64,000 bases of DNA from Myxococcaceae bacterium (GTDB taxonomy: Bacteria; Myxococcota; UBA727; JABDBI01). Position numbers and translations under genes: made by a program. Each line of letters begins with the position of its first letter. The stretch's first letter is position 1. Positions 1 through 9,179 of this stretch are shown here, one piece after another. Where the stretch lies: NCBI GenBank assembly GCA_016000045.1, contig JAECQY010000009.1, forward strand, positions 16,823 through 80,822, in the 5' to 3' direction. The notes under the pieces are model-generated. The model was not told the DNA's origin, made no database searches, and saw only the letters and a list, made by a program, of their open reading frames with translations.

Positions 1-642
1 AAACCGATACTGGTGCGTATCATCGAGCTGATGTCTCCTGTCGTTGATTCTATTACAGTCATCGTCAGTCCAAAGGGAGAATCGGCTATAAAAAATTGTT
101 TGACTGCACAAGGTCTGGGCGCAGATTTAGTTGTTCAACCGCGCCCACAAGGGATGGGAGATGCGGTGCTGAAATTTTTGGAATCAACCAACTACGAATC
201 AACAGAAGATATTCTACTGATTTGGGGAGATATTCCATTTATTCAGAGTGAAACGATCAATAGGCTTGTTCAAGCACACGCACAAAATTGCAACGACTTC
301 ACTTTCGTGACTCAGTATGTGCAATCCGCTTATACTTTGGTTGAACGAGATGCCTACGGGAGCGTTACCGGAGTGATTGAAACGCGAGAGGCGGGGGTTC
401 TAAATCCCGCTCAAGGGGAAAGAGATATCGGTTTATTTCTGTTTAGCAAAGAAGTTGTTCTTTCGATGCTACAGAAAGAACTTTCTAAAAAGTATGGAAA
501 AATAACCAGAGAGCATAGTTTTTTATATGTTGTTGAGCATTTAGTATCGAATGGCTTTCGCGTCCAGAGTCTTCCGATTGCGCAGGATATCGAATTACTC
601 TCGCTGAATTGTATCAAGGATCTTGAGCGATGTGCGGTTTAA
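1..642 (+). CDS. Sugar-nucleotide pyrophosphorylase domain protein (GlmU N-terminal type), 5' partial
   Basis: The frame is already open at base 1, so the start lies outside the window and the GTG at 13 is internal. The protein resembles the uridylyltransferase half of GlmU. VVQPRPQGMGDAV corresponds to the loop QxxxxGTGHAV, LLIWGDIPFI to the metal-binding GDVP strand, and DAYGSVTGVIE to DGYGRIVRIVE. It ends without the left-handed beta-helix acetyltransferase half, so it is a stand-alone nucleotidyltransferase that probably activates a sugar phosphate. Its 3' end overlaps asnB by 13 bases, which suggests co-transcription with the polysaccharide genes that follow. The exact sugar cannot be read from the sequence. 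Confidence 0.75.
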   Translation, partial: KPILVRIIELMSPVVDSITVIVSPKGESAIKNCLTAQGLGADLVVQPRPQGMGDAVLKFLESTNYESTEDILLIWGDIPFIQSETINRLVQAHAQNCNDFTFVTQYVQSAYTLVERDAYGSVTGVIETREAGVLNPAQGERDIGLFLFSKEVVLSMLQKELSKKYGKITREHSFLYVVEHLVSNGFRVQSLPIAQDIELLSLNCIKDLERCAV

Positions 643-2528
643 CCGGATTTTGGAATTTTAAAGGCGATGTGTCGCGAGAGGGATCGCTGGAAATTTTGGG
701 TCTGATGAGCAAATCGATCGAGCACCGAGGGCCGGACTCTAATGGATGTTGGATGGATGAGGCTGTTGGGATTGGTTTTGCTCATCAACGTTTAGCCATC
801 GTTGATTTAACAGCAACGGGCCATCAGCCCATGGTTTCTCGTTCTGGAAAGTCAATCTTAGTTTACAACGGTGAAGTATTTAACACAGATGACGTGAGAG
901 ATGAGTTAGTTGCCGCAGGGATGAGCTTGAAGGGCCAATCCGATACTGAAGTCATCTTAGAAGGCTGCGAACTTTGGGGGGTAGAAGCAACCTGTCGAAA
1001 ACTCATCGGTATGTTTGCATTCGCCTATTGGGATCGGGCCCTGAGAGAGCTTACTCTTGTCCGAGATCGATTAGGGATTAAGCCACTGTATTGGGGTATT
1101 CAAAACGATGTATTATTTTTTGGATCTCAGCTGAAAAGCTTTCTGAAGCATCCTGCGTGCAAGCCCGAGATGGATCAGGATGCGTTGGTATCTTATTTCC
1201 GTTATAATTATATCCCTGCGCCACAGACAATCTATCGGCAATTTCATAAGCTGGAACCAGGCCATATTCTAAAATTTTCTCAGAAACAGGATTTTCAGGA
1301 AACTGTTTTTTGGGATTTGATGCATCTTGAGGAGAGGAAAATCGCCGATCCGCTGGGAGAGTTGGAATTCTTGCTGAAAGATGCGGTCAAACGGCGCATG
1401 ATTGCCGATGTTCCTCTGGGTGCTTTTTTATCGGGCGGCATTGATAGTGCAACGATTGTTGCTCTGATGCAATCTCAGAGCTCAAGACCGATTAAAACCT
1501 TTTCGATTGGCTTTCACGAGGAAGCTTATGACGAAACCAGTCAAGCAGAGTCGATTGCGCAACACTTGAAAACCGAACATACAACTTGGCGTATTTCTGA
1601 GCAAGAAGCACGAGATGTTATCCCTCTTCTCCCGAGTTTTTACGATGAGCCCTTTGCAGATGTGTCACAAATACCGATGTATTTGGTTTCAAAGTTAGCA
1701 AAAAGCCAAGTCACTGTCGCTCTATCTGGTGATGGTGGCGATGAATTATTTGGGGGCTATAATCGATACCGTGCTGCTCGAAGCTGGACTCAAGTCAAAA
1801 AAATTCCACTCAGTGTGAGAAGATTGGGGGCCGGTTGTATACAAAACCTTTCTCCGGATTTTTTGGACAAGGTGTCTATGCTATTGCCGAAGAAGTACCG
1901 AGAGAAGCGTTTCGGAGAAAAGCTACATCGGTTGAGCAACTGGTTTTCTGCGAAAGATGAGAGTGATTTTTATTTGCGAACGATTTCTCAATGGTTCGAT
2001 CCGGAACAAGCGATGCTTCATGGGCGAGAGAAGCGGAGAGAATTGAACTTTCAGAAATCGGGCTCTATCAAAAGTATGCAACAAGTGGATTTGTTGAGCT
2101 ACCTGCCAGATGATATCTTGGTGAAGCTCGACCGCGCAACGATGGCTGTTGCTCTCGAAGGCAGAGTACCGTTTCTTGATCATCGAGTTGTCGAATTTGC
2201 GATGAGCTTACCTGAGAGTTGTAAGTTCCAAAAGGGTAAGACAAAGTGGCTACTGCGAGAGCTATTAAAAAAGCATGTTCCTGAGCACCTAAACACGCAA
2301 GAGAAGTTGGGATTCGGAGTGCCGATCGACGTTTGGCTAAGGGGCTCTTTGAAGGAATGGGCAGAAGAATTGTTATCTGAGAGGAGCATAAAGAAGAAGG
2401 GGCTTTTAGATGCTCAAGCGATTCAAAAACTTTGGCAGAAACATTTGTCGAGAGAGGCTAATTTCCAGCATGAACTGTGGGGAGTTCTAATGTTTCAGAA
2501 TTGGATTTCAGAATCTAGAAATGTCTAA
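630..2528 (+). CDS. asnB: Asparagine synthetase (glutamine-hydrolysing)
   Basis: The enzyme makes asparagine from aspartate, glutamine and ATP, or amidates a sugar or precursor when found in polysaccharide clusters. The start is fixed by MCGLTGFW, where Cys2 is the N-terminal nucleophile of class II glutaminases. EHRGPDSNG follows near residue 33, typical of the glutaminase domain. The synthetase domain carries the PP-loop LSGGIDSA (about residue 270) and SGDGGDELFGGYNRY (about residue 370). At 632 residues it has the length of the bacterial AsnB/exosortase-type group. It overlaps the preceding nucleotidyltransferase by 13 bases and the next glycosyltransferase by 8, so the three genes are likely translationally coupled. 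This setting suggests a role in surface glycan synthesis, which is inference. Confidence 0.92.
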   Translation: MCGLTGFWNFKGDVSREGSLEILGLMSKSIEHRGPDSNGCWMDEAVGIGFAHQRLAIVDLTATGHQPMVSRSGKSILVYNGEVFNTDDVRDELVAAGMSLKGQSDTEVILEGCELWGVEATCRKLIGMFAFAYWDRALRELTLVRDRLGIKPLYWGIQNDVLFFGSQLKSFLKHPACKPEMDQDALVSYFRYNYIPAPQTIYRQFHKLEPGHILKFSQKQDFQETVFWDLMHLEERKIADPLGELEFLLKDAVKRRMIADVPLGAFLSGGIDSATIVALMQSQSSRPIKTFSIGFHEEAYDETSQAESIAQHLKTEHTTWRISEQEARDVIPLLPSFYDEPFADVSQIPMYLVSKLAKSQVTVALSGDGGDELFGGYNRYRAARSWTQVKKIPLSVRRLGAGCIQNLSPDFLDKVSMLLPKKYREKRFGEKLHRLSNWFSAKDESDFYLRTISQWFDPEQAMLHGREKRRELNFQKSGSIKSMQQVDLLSYLPDDILVKLDRATMAVALEGRVPFLDHRVVEFAMSLPESCKFQKGKTKWLLRELLKKHVPEHLNTQEKLGFGVPIDVWLRGSLKEWAEELLSERSIKKKGLLDAQAIQKLWQKHLSREANFQHELWGVLMFQNWISESRNV

Positions 2529-3636
2529 AAAAATAATTTATCTTGTGACGGAAGATTATTATTTTTTATCGCATCGATTGCCAATAGCAAAAGCAGCGTT
2601 GTCAAATGGCTATGAAGTAGTTGTGGCCACACACATTACGGCTGGAAAAGAGCTCATCGAAAAGGAGGGAATTCGAGTCATTCCAACGCTTTTTGGAAGA
2701 TCAAACAAGAATATTGGGTTCCAGATTAAGAGCTTCATTCAGCTGGTTTTGATTTTTAGAAGAGAGAAGCCGAAGCTCGTTCATTGCGTGGCTCTAAAAT
2801 CTGTTCTTTTTGGCAATATTGCAGCTCGAATAGCAGGGGTCAAAGATCTGATCAACACAATTGCAGGTCTTGGGTTGATTTTTACGGATGAGCGTAAAAA
2901 ATATCAAATATTTTCATGGGTTGCTCGAATTTCAGCTCGAGCTTTATTATCTAGGCCGAGGACAGTGACGATCGTCCAAAATAGTGATGATCTTTCAGAG
3001 CTCAAAAAAATGGTTTTTTCTGCTGACGTTGTCTTGATCAAAGGTTCTGGAGTTGATTGCGATAGATTTGTTCCATCTCCTGAACCGAAAGGGCCTATCG
3101 TCGTATCATTAATCGCGCGTATGATAGCGCATAAAGGTATTTTCGAGTTTATAGAGGCAAGCCGGATACTGAAACAACGAGGCCTTCATATTGTTTTTCA
3201 ATTGGTGGGTGGAGTGGATTATGGATACGATGCCAATATTTCGGAAAAGCAAATTCGATCTTGGGAGTCTGGCAATCTGGTTCGTTGGTTGGGCCAACGT
3301 GGGGATATTGTGGAGGTGATCAAAAGATCGCATATTATCGCGTTGCCAAGCTACCGTGAGGGCTTACCTAAAGCTTTGCTTGAAGCAGCAGCGTCAGGCC
3401 GTCCTATGGTTGCTTTTGATACGCCAGGTTGCCGAGAAGTCGTTTTGGACGGATTGACTGGCTTTTTGGTCAAGGCAAAAGATGCCATTGCCTTAGCAGA
3501 TGCCATTCAAAGGCTTGCATCCGATGCCATGATTCGTCATCGCATGGGGACCATGGCACGAAGATTGGCTTGTGATCAGTTCTCAAACCAAAGAATCGCT
3601 GAACTTACATTGGATATCTACAAGAGCGTTCTCTAA
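2521..3636 (+). CDS. Glycosyltransferase family 4 (GT-B fold)
   Basis: A cytoplasmic GT-B glycosyltransferase of 371 residues. The N-terminal acceptor half begins KKIIYLVTEDYYFLSHRLP, typical of the Glyco_trans_4-like subgroup found with PglA/WbpX-type enzymes. The C-terminal donor half has PSYREGLPKALLEAAASG (about residues 277-294) with the E-x7-E nucleotide-sugar binding signature, then TPGCREVV. There is no signal peptide or membrane segment. It overlaps asnB by 8 bases and lies 9 bases before a polytopic membrane protein, consistent with O-antigen or capsule repeat-unit assembly. Donor and acceptor sugars are unknown. Confidence 0.85.
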   Translation: MSKKIIYLVTEDYYFLSHRLPIAKAALSNGYEVVVATHITAGKELIEKEGIRVIPTLFGRSNKNIGFQIKSFIQLVLIFRREKPKLVHCVALKSVLFGNIAARIAGVKDLINTIAGLGLIFTDERKKYQIFSWVARISARALLSRPRTVTIVQNSDDLSELKKMVFSADVVLIKGSGVDCDRFVPSPEPKGPIVVSLIARMIAHKGIFEFIEASRILKQRGLHIVFQLVGGVDYGYDANISEKQIRSWESGNLVRWLGQRGDIVEVIKRSHIIALPSYREGLPKALLEAAASGRPMVAFDTPGCREVVLDGLTGFLVKAKDAIALADAIQRLASDAMIRHRMGTMARRLACDQFSNQRIAELTLDIYKSVL

Positions 3637-3645
3637 GAATAGAAA

Positions 3646-4845
3646 ATGATATTCGCGATTATTTTTTATGTGATCTTGTTTGCGATGGTTAAAGTAAATC
3701 AAGAAAGACAAGACTTTAATCGTGTAATGATTGCCGTATCACTGGGCTATTGGATTCGTATTTTTTTGTCGAGCTTCTTGAGAGAAATCTCCTTTTTTAC
3801 CCATGGTACAGGAGGTGATTGGGCGCAGTATGAGCTTTCCGCAGAAGAAATCCTCGGGTATTGGCAGCTTAAAGGTGTGCAATTTGTTACAAACGAAAAT
3901 TTCAATATTGGTTCAGTGCCTCTTCCGCCAAACATGATTGCCCTTGTTAGCTATTTGAGTGGTGGTTATTCACGGATCGGGTCAGAAAGCATTATTGCAT
4001 TTTGTTCCTGTTTAATTTGTTTTTTTGTTTATAAAATATCATGCATTCATGATATCGATAGAAAATATTCATTCAAGATGTTTATTTTTTTGATGTTTTC
4101 ATTCACATTTCTTTATTATACATCCGATCTTTACAAAGACGCTTACGTTGTTTTTTTTGTGGTTTCAATTTTCTGCTTGTCTTTCAGTTTTCTGCAAAGC
4201 GGTTCGATCCGGTCTGCTTCAGCTGCAGTTTTTTGTTTGATTGCTTTATGGCAAGTCCGCCCGTACATGGTTTTATCCTCTTTACCTGTTTTTTTATGGA
4301 GCTTAGTTGGTGGCAAGGCTCTTTTGAAGAGCCATCGGATTGTTTTAGCGTTGCCCATCATTCTGTTAGTGGTTTCTGGTTTTCCCGCTCTCTATTCAGT
4401 TTTAGTCAATGAGGCTCAGACCAACTTAGAGCACGTGCAAAGCATCGGATGGCACAGTGAACTTCAAGCAGGTGGTTCCGGGGTCGACCTCAGTCGGTAC
4501 GAGGGTTCTATATTAGCAGTACTCCTGAGAGTGACTTATACTTTATTCTCTCCCTTCCCTTGGCAGGGAGGATCTATGGGTTTGCAAATCGCTAAATTCG
4601 AAATTTTGATCTGGTACTATGTCTACTATCAAGCCTGGTTTGCGTTGAGGCGCTTGAGAAAAAAAGATTTAGGTCTATTTATTTTATTTATCTTGGCGGT
4701 GGTCCCAATAACGTATGCGTACTCGTTGTCTTTTAGCAACATCGGCCTGATTGTGCGTCAGCGTTTACCCATCGTATTCATCATCAGTGTCTTAGGAGTT
4801 TGGGGAAAAATTTGGCGTGATGAAGAAAATACGAAATTTGCCTGA
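3646..4845 (+). CDS. Polytopic inner-membrane protein of the polysaccharide cluster (polymerase-like)
   Basis: A 399-residue protein with roughly nine or ten hydrophobic stretches spread over its length (for example residues 1-15, 125-145, 160-180, 215-260, 345-385) separated by short loops. A long external loop near residues 40-110 contains FFTHGTGGDWAQYE. The size, topology and position between a glycosyltransferase and a WecA-type enzyme resemble Wzy-like O-antigen polymerases or lipid-linked-sugar glycosyltransferases, but I recognise no diagnostic motif. The role is therefore inferred from context. It starts 9 bases after the preceding gene. Confidence 0.6.
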   Translation: MIFAIIFYVILFAMVKVNQERQDFNRVMIAVSLGYWIRIFLSSFLREISFFTHGTGGDWAQYELSAEEILGYWQLKGVQFVTNENFNIGSVPLPPNMIALVSYLSGGYSRIGSESIIAFCSCLICFFVYKISCIHDIDRKYSFKMFIFLMFSFTFLYYTSDLYKDAYVVFFVVSIFCLSFSFLQSGSIRSASAAVFCLIALWQVRPYMVLSSLPVFLWSLVGGKALLKSHRIVLALPIILLVVSGFPALYSVLVNEAQTNLEHVQSIGWHSELQAGGSGVDLSRYEGSILAVLLRVTYTLFSPFPWQGGSMGLQIAKFEILIWYYVYYQAWFALRRLRKKDLGLFILFILAVVPITYAYSLSFSNIGLIVRQRLPIVFIISVLGVWGKIWRDEENTKFA

Positions 4846-4883
4846 TGTTCATCTAATGCTCTTTCGCCATACGATCTGTTGCG

Positions 4884-5900
4884 ATGATGCATCATACAGT
4901 ATCGGTTTACGTTACTTCTTCTGCCTTAGCTTTTTTGTCTTCAGCACTATTAATTTATTTAATTCGCCTATTCTCACTTCGCTTTGAAATTCTCGATCAC
5001 GTCTCTGAGAGAAAAATACACCAGCAACCTACGTCCAGGCTTGGAGGAGTTGCTGTTTTTATTTCAACGTTTTCTGTATTTTTCTTTAGTCAACCGTTCG
5101 TGAGAGAGCAGACACCCTTCTTATGGGGCTGTTTGGCAAGTTTTGTGCTTGGATTCTACGATGATATCAAGGGATTATCCTCAAACATAAAATTGATTTT
5201 TCAAATCTTGCTATCGCTCTTGGTTTGCTGGGCAGGGTTTGTCATTCAAGACGTGCGCTTATTCGGATTTGTTTGGAATCTGGGGCTCTTGTCATGGCCA
5301 GTGACTATTTTTTGGTTTGTTGCTTGTATGAACGCGATTAATTTAATCGATGGATCGGATGGCTTGTGTGCAGGCGTGGTAAGCGTGAGCGCCGCATGCC
5401 TGTTGTGTTTGTCTTCCTATCTATTCTTAGCGGTGTTTCTTTCTACGCTGATAGCGTTTGTCGTTTATAATTTTCCACCTGCATCCATTTTTATGGGCGA
5501 TGGAGGAAGCTATTTCATAGGTTTTGTGATGGCTTTTTATGCTATATCCGTGTCTTCCAATGCGCTCGGTGAAACCGATTTTCTCGTGGCCATCTTATTC
5601 TTGGCGCTACCCTTCACGGATACGTTCTTGACGATTTTAAGGAGGTTTAAGGCGGGCATTCCCATTTTTTCACCGGATACAGGGCATATACATCACTGTT
5701 TACTCCGACGAGGAATTTCGAAAGAAAAGACGATGCTTCTGCTTGTAGGAGCCCAGGGTGTATTTAGTCTATTCGCTTGTTTGATCTATTGGGGGAACTA
5801 TTGGTCCGTTGTGCTGGGTATAGTGGGTAGCCTTATTTTGTTTTCATTTTTGGTTCGAGAAGTGTTGTTCTTAAGCATGGCACAGCCAATGAAAAGTTGA
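4884..5900 (+). CDS. Undecaprenyl-phosphate sugar-1-phosphate transferase (WecA/MraY family)
   Basis: An integral membrane enzyme that transfers a sugar-1-phosphate (often GlcNAc-1-P) from a UDP-sugar to undecaprenyl phosphate, the first membrane step of O-antigen or teichoic-type glycan synthesis. Family motifs are visible in order: YDDIKGLSS (about residue 93) with the paired Asp, NAINLIDGSDGL (about 152), FMGDGGSYFIGF (about 206) and the cytoplasmic HIHHCLLRRG (about 267), which is the HIHH signature of the WecA branch. There are about ten membrane segments and 338 residues, a normal length. It ends the polysaccharide gene group; a 190-base gap with no clear gene separates it from the convergent ankyrin gene. 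Confidence 0.88.
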   Translation: MMHHTVSVYVTSSALAFLSSALLIYLIRLFSLRFEILDHVSERKIHQQPTSRLGGVAVFISTFSVFFFSQPFVREQTPFLWGCLASFVLGFYDDIKGLSSNIKLIFQILLSLLVCWAGFVIQDVRLFGFVWNLGLLSWPVTIFWFVACMNAINLIDGSDGLCAGVVSVSAACLLCLSSYLFLAVFLSTLIAFVVYNFPPASIFMGDGGSYFIGFVMAFYAISVSSNALGETDFLVAILFLALPFTDTFLTILRRFKAGIPIFSPDTGHIHHCLLRRGISKEKTMLLLVGAQGVFSLFACLIYWGNYWSVVLGIVGSLILFSFLVREVLFLSMAQPMKS

Positions 5901-6088
5901 ATGGCTTAGAAGCGAATTGAGTACATCGGAGCACTGGCATTAACTGCGAGCTTCAGATGATATTCGGGGATTGAGTGTCGATTCGATGAACAACGCGACC
6001 CGTTACACAAACTATTTTACAGTTTCAAAGTGTAAGAAAGCTCATAAAAGAAAGCACAGACTTTTCTATTCCTCAAGAGTTCTTTGGT

Positions 6089-6490
6089 TTATCTTCTTAG
6101 CTTAAGGATAATATTCGCAGAATAGCCTGAATTGTCCGTCGCATTGAAATCTGCTCCGTGAGCTCTGAGTAGTTCAATCACCGGATCTAGATGATAGAGG
6201 GCAGCTACAATCCCTGGGGTTTGTTTATCTGCATCTGCATGGTTAATATTAGATCCGTTCTGAATCATTTCTTTGAAACACTGCAAAAAGCTTTGTTCTA
6301 CAGACAAAAGTGTTTCTGGTCTGGCAAAATTCTGGGACAAAAACAGCTTCTCTCTTGCTAATTCTCGGATCGCAACGACAAGATCGTGATAAGGCTCCTG
6401 GCAAAAAGAATCATGCTCTGAAAACACCAGAGCAGGCGCGGTCAGGCAGTGCAGCAGAATACCTCTTGCCATCCAAAACTTCATATTCAT
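6089..6490 (-). CDS. Small secreted ankyrin-repeat protein
   Basis: A 133-residue protein with a short hydrophobic N-terminus (ARGILLHCLTAPALVFS) that looks like a signal peptide. The C-terminal half carries about two ankyrin repeats: NGSNINHADADKQTPGIVAA and HGADFNATDNSGYSA, with the typical G-A-(D/N)-(I/F)-N-A-x-D turn. A strong ribosome site (AGGAGGA) lies 9 bases upstream of the ATG at 6490; a second ATG sits two codons in. It is downstream of hemE on the same strand, 33 bases away, but shares no obvious function with it. Exported ankyrin proteins are common in host-associated bacteria; a role in host contact is inference. Confidence 0.65.
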   Translation of the reverse strand: MNMKFWMARGILLHCLTAPALVFSEHDSFCQEPYHDLVVAIRELAREKLFLSQNFARPETLLSVEQSFLQCFKEMIQNGSNINHADADKQTPGIVAALYHLDPVIELLRAHGADFNATDNSGYSANIILKLRR

Positions 6491-6523
6491 AGGTTGACTT
6501 TTCCTCCTAGATGCTTAGCTGTT

Positions 6524-7525
6524 TTAAACCTTGAGATAATCCGTCAATCGTCGAACCTGGTCTTCCGGAGTTTGTTGCAAAATTCCATGGCCTAAATTGA
6601 AAACATAACCTGTTTCAGGTGCTTGCTCCACAACTTGATCGATTTGTTTTTTGAGCACGTCCCAGGGGGCAAGCAAGGCCAGAGGGTCCAGATTGCCTTG
6701 GATGGGTTTTTGTACACCCAGCTGTCGGTGAGCTCTTTGAAGCGAGACACGCCAATCCACGCTGTAGGCATCCGCGCCAACTTCCGCCACTAAATCCAAA
6801 TAGCCCGCTGTTCCTGTTGAAAAATAAATAACGGGTTTGCCGGTCTCTCGGACTTGTTCAACCAGTTTCTGAAGATGCGGCAAGACGAAGAGTCGATACT
6901 CAGCAGGCCCTAGAGCGCCTACCCAGCTGTCAAAAATCTGCAAAACATCGGCTCCTGCTGCCGCTTGGGCTTTTAGATACTGCGCTGTGAGCTTGGTGAG
7001 AATACTCATGAGTTGGTGCCAAGCTTCGGGTTTGGAATACATCAAGGTCTTGGCGAGTCGGTGTTCTCGGCTCGAGCTGCCTTCGATCGCGTAACAAGCT
7101 AAAGTAAACGGAGCACCTGAGAAACCAATGAGGGGGACTTTGAGCTCGGGCTTCACCAAACGAATCGCTTTTAAAGTCGAGCCAATGGATTCTTCAAGGT
7201 CTCTTGGTTCAAGGCTTTTGATTTGGTTTGAAGTCCGGATGGGATTCTCCAAAACCGGTCCTTCGCCTTTGACAAAGTCGAGTTTGAGACCCAGTGTTCC
7301 GAGAATTGGCAAGATATCCGAGAAAATAATGGCTGCGTCGAGCTGAAACGCTCGAATGGGTTGAAGCGTAACTTCGCAAGCCAATTCTGGATTTTGGACG
7401 AGCTCGAGCAACGAATGCTTTTCGCGCAGCTCTCGGTAGACTTTCATGTAGCGCCCTGCTTGACGCATGAGCCATACGGGTGTCTTGGAGGTAGGTTCTT
7501 TTCGGAGGGCTTTTAGGAATTCCAT
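6524..7525 (-). CDS. hemE: Uroporphyrinogen decarboxylase
   Basis: Catalyses decarboxylation of uroporphyrinogen III to coproporphyrinogen III in heme synthesis. The start is set at the ATG at 7525 (MEFLKALRKEPTSKTPVW), 333 residues, because the open frame further upstream is only the shadow of hemB. The family hallmark WLMRQAGRYMKVYREL is near residue 17, followed by IIFSDILPILGTLGL and GFSGAPFTLACYAIEG. HGILQQTPEDQV near the end is also typical. The gene overlaps the 3' end of hemB by 13 bases and is the last gene of the hemC-hemD-hemB-hemE operon. Confidence 0.95.
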   Translation of the reverse strand: MEFLKALRKEPTSKTPVWLMRQAGRYMKVYRELREKHSLLELVQNPELACEVTLQPIRAFQLDAAIIFSDILPILGTLGLKLDFVKGEGPVLENPIRTSNQIKSLEPRDLEESIGSTLKAIRLVKPELKVPLIGFSGAPFTLACYAIEGSSSREHRLAKTLMYSKPEAWHQLMSILTKLTAQYLKAQAAAGADVLQIFDSWVGALGPAEYRLFVLPHLQKLVEQVRETGKPVIYFSTGTAGYLDLVAEVGADAYSVDWRVSLQRAHRQLGVQKPIQGNLDPLALLAPWDVLKKQIDQVVEQAPETGYVFNLGHGILQQTPEDQVRRLTDYLKV

Positions 7526-8499
7526 CGAGCAAAGTCTTTCGCAAAATAGGTTAAAATCATATCCGCGCCTGCGCGCTGGATGGCTGTGAGACTTTCGAGC
7601 GCAGCGTCTTTCAGATCCAGCCAGCCATTCTGAGCGGCCGCGTGCATCATCGCATACTCTCCGCTCACTTGATAGGCAGCAATGGGAACCGAAAAGGCTT
7701 TTCGGGCTTGCTGAATGATATCCAAATAAAGGCCCGCGGGTTTGACCATGAGCATGTCTGCGCCTTCTGAGATATCGAGGCTCATTTCTTTCATCGCTTC
7801 TCGGCTGTTTGCAGGATCCATCTGGTAGGATCTTCGATTGCCAAAACTGGGTTGGCATTCAGCGGCTTCGCGGAATGGGCCGTAAAAAGCGCTGGCATAT
7901 TTGGCTGCGTAGCTGAGAGTCGGTATTTGTGTGTAGCCAGATTCATCCAGGCTCGATCGAATGGCCGCAATCATTCCATCAACCATCCCAGAGGGTGCAA
8001 TCAAATCGGCTCCTGCGCGTGCATGAACCACGGAAGCTTTGGATAAATAGTGAAGCGTATCTTCGTTTAAAAATCGCTGTGAAGGCGTATCAAGGACGAA
8101 GCAATGCCCATGATCGGAGTAATCGCAGAGGCACAGATCTGAAATGACGCACAGGCCCGGAAATTGATTTTTGATTTGCCGGATGGCTTGAGCTGCAATA
8201 CCCTCGTCGTGTAGATTCGAAGTGCCGTGATTATCTTTGTGGGCGGGTATTCCGAACAGCATCACCGTACGAATGCCGAGTTGGTAGATTTCGTGGATTT
8301 CTTCTTTCAAACTGAGCAAATTGTGCTGAAAATGGCCTGGCATCGATGAAATCGCTTTTTTGGGGCCTTCTTCTCTCACAAAAATGGGCAGAATGAGATC
8401 GTGAACGCTGAGCCGTGTTTCTTGAACCAAGCTTCGAAGCGTTGGAGAATTTCGCAGGCGCGTGGGTCGTTGAATCGGGTAATTAGGAAAGAAACTCAT
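7513..8499 (-). CDS. hemB: Delta-aminolevulinic acid dehydratase (porphobilinogen synthase)
   Basis: Condenses two 5-aminolevulinate molecules to porphobilinogen. The protein has 328 residues, normal length. The Schiff-base lysines are visible in SYAAKYAS (about residue 200) and MVKPAG (about residue 250). The metal site reads CLCDYSDHGHC, keeping three cysteines, so this looks like the zinc-dependent form rather than the magnesium type. It overlaps hemD upstream by 4 bases and hemE downstream by 13 bases, indicating an operon read from the minus strand. Confidence 0.95.
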   Translation of the reverse strand: MSFFPNYPIQRPTRLRNSPTLRSLVQETRLSVHDLILPIFVREEGPKKAISSMPGHFQHNLLSLKEEIHEIYQLGIRTVMLFGIPAHKDNHGTSNLHDEGIAAQAIRQIKNQFPGLCVISDLCLCDYSDHGHCFVLDTPSQRFLNEDTLHYLSKASVVHARAGADLIAPSGMVDGMIAAIRSSLDESGYTQIPTLSYAAKYASAFYGPFREAAECQPSFGNRRSYQMDPANSREAMKEMSLDISEGADMLMVKPAGLYLDIIQQARKAFSVPIAAYQVSGEYAMMHAAAQNGWLDLKDAALESLTAIQRAGADMILTYFAKDFARWNS

Positions 8500-9179
8500 C
8501 GAAAATAGGCCTCCAATCGTTGAATGATTCCATCGATGGATTGCTTAGAGGATTTTAAGCAATTCGGATACCGAAGTTGTTGAGCGGCTTGAAAAGTTGT
8601 TGGACCCAAACAGGCAATCGGCAGTTTCCAGTCTTGCGCGTTAGAGCCCGTCAAGGCTAAAAAATGAATGGCTGCCGATGGGCTGAAGAATAAAATGGCA
8701 TCCAAGGTTTCGTTCGGGAAAGGGGTCGGGTGTTGGGGAATTTGCGTTGAGTAAACGCAGATTGGATCCACTTGATGACCCTGAGCCCGCAAAGCGTGAA
8801 GCAACTCTTCGCTGGAACGATCTCCGTGTGGCAATAAAATTCGCTGCGGAACGAACGAGGCAAATCGTTTTGCCAGCTCGAATGAGGTAAAGGTTGAATC
8901 TGGAATGAGGCTTGCAAGTCCCTGGGGAATCGTTGAAAGGCCGACTGCTGCAACGTTTTGGCTTTGCACTTGGGTATGTGGGAGAGCTTGATAAGCATTG
9001 GAGCTCGTATAGATGACCCAATCATAATGCTTGGTTGGCGGAGTATAGGCACGCAAATGGTTTTCAAGGCAGGGGAAGAGTGCGGGTAAGGCTCCTGCAT
9101 CTCGAAGTTTTTGAGCGATGGATTCGTTTTGCTTTTCCGATCGAGTGACCAAAATCCGTTTATTTTCTAAGATACTCAT
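8496..9179 (-). CDS. hemD: Uroporphyrinogen-III synthase
   Basis: Cyclises hydroxymethylbilane with inversion of ring D to give uroporphyrinogen III. The family is poorly conserved; support comes from the N-terminal strand KRILVTRSEKQNES, the FFSPSAAIHFL segment (about residue 165), the ACLGPTTFQAA motif (about residue 192), the length of about 227 residues, and position between hemC and hemB. I place the start at the ATG at 9179, which overlaps the end of hemC by 20 bases. A longer frame reaches 9215 but would lie deeper in hemC and adds only a polar extension. Confidence 0.85.
   Translation of the reverse strand: MSILENKRILVTRSEKQNESIAQKLRDAGALPALFPCLENHLRAYTPPTKHYDWVIYTSSNAYQALPHTQVQSQNVAAVGLSTIPQGLASLIPDSTFTSFELAKRFASFVPQRILLPHGDRSSEELLHALRAQGHQVDPICVYSTQIPQHPTPFPNETLDAILFFSPSAAIHFLALTGSNAQDWKLPIACLGPTTFQAAQQLRYPNCLKSSKQSIDGIIQRLEAYFR

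Noticed and set aside
7852..8147. Plus-strand frames inside hemB
   Set aside because: hemB is certain from its active-site motifs; the frames have no support.
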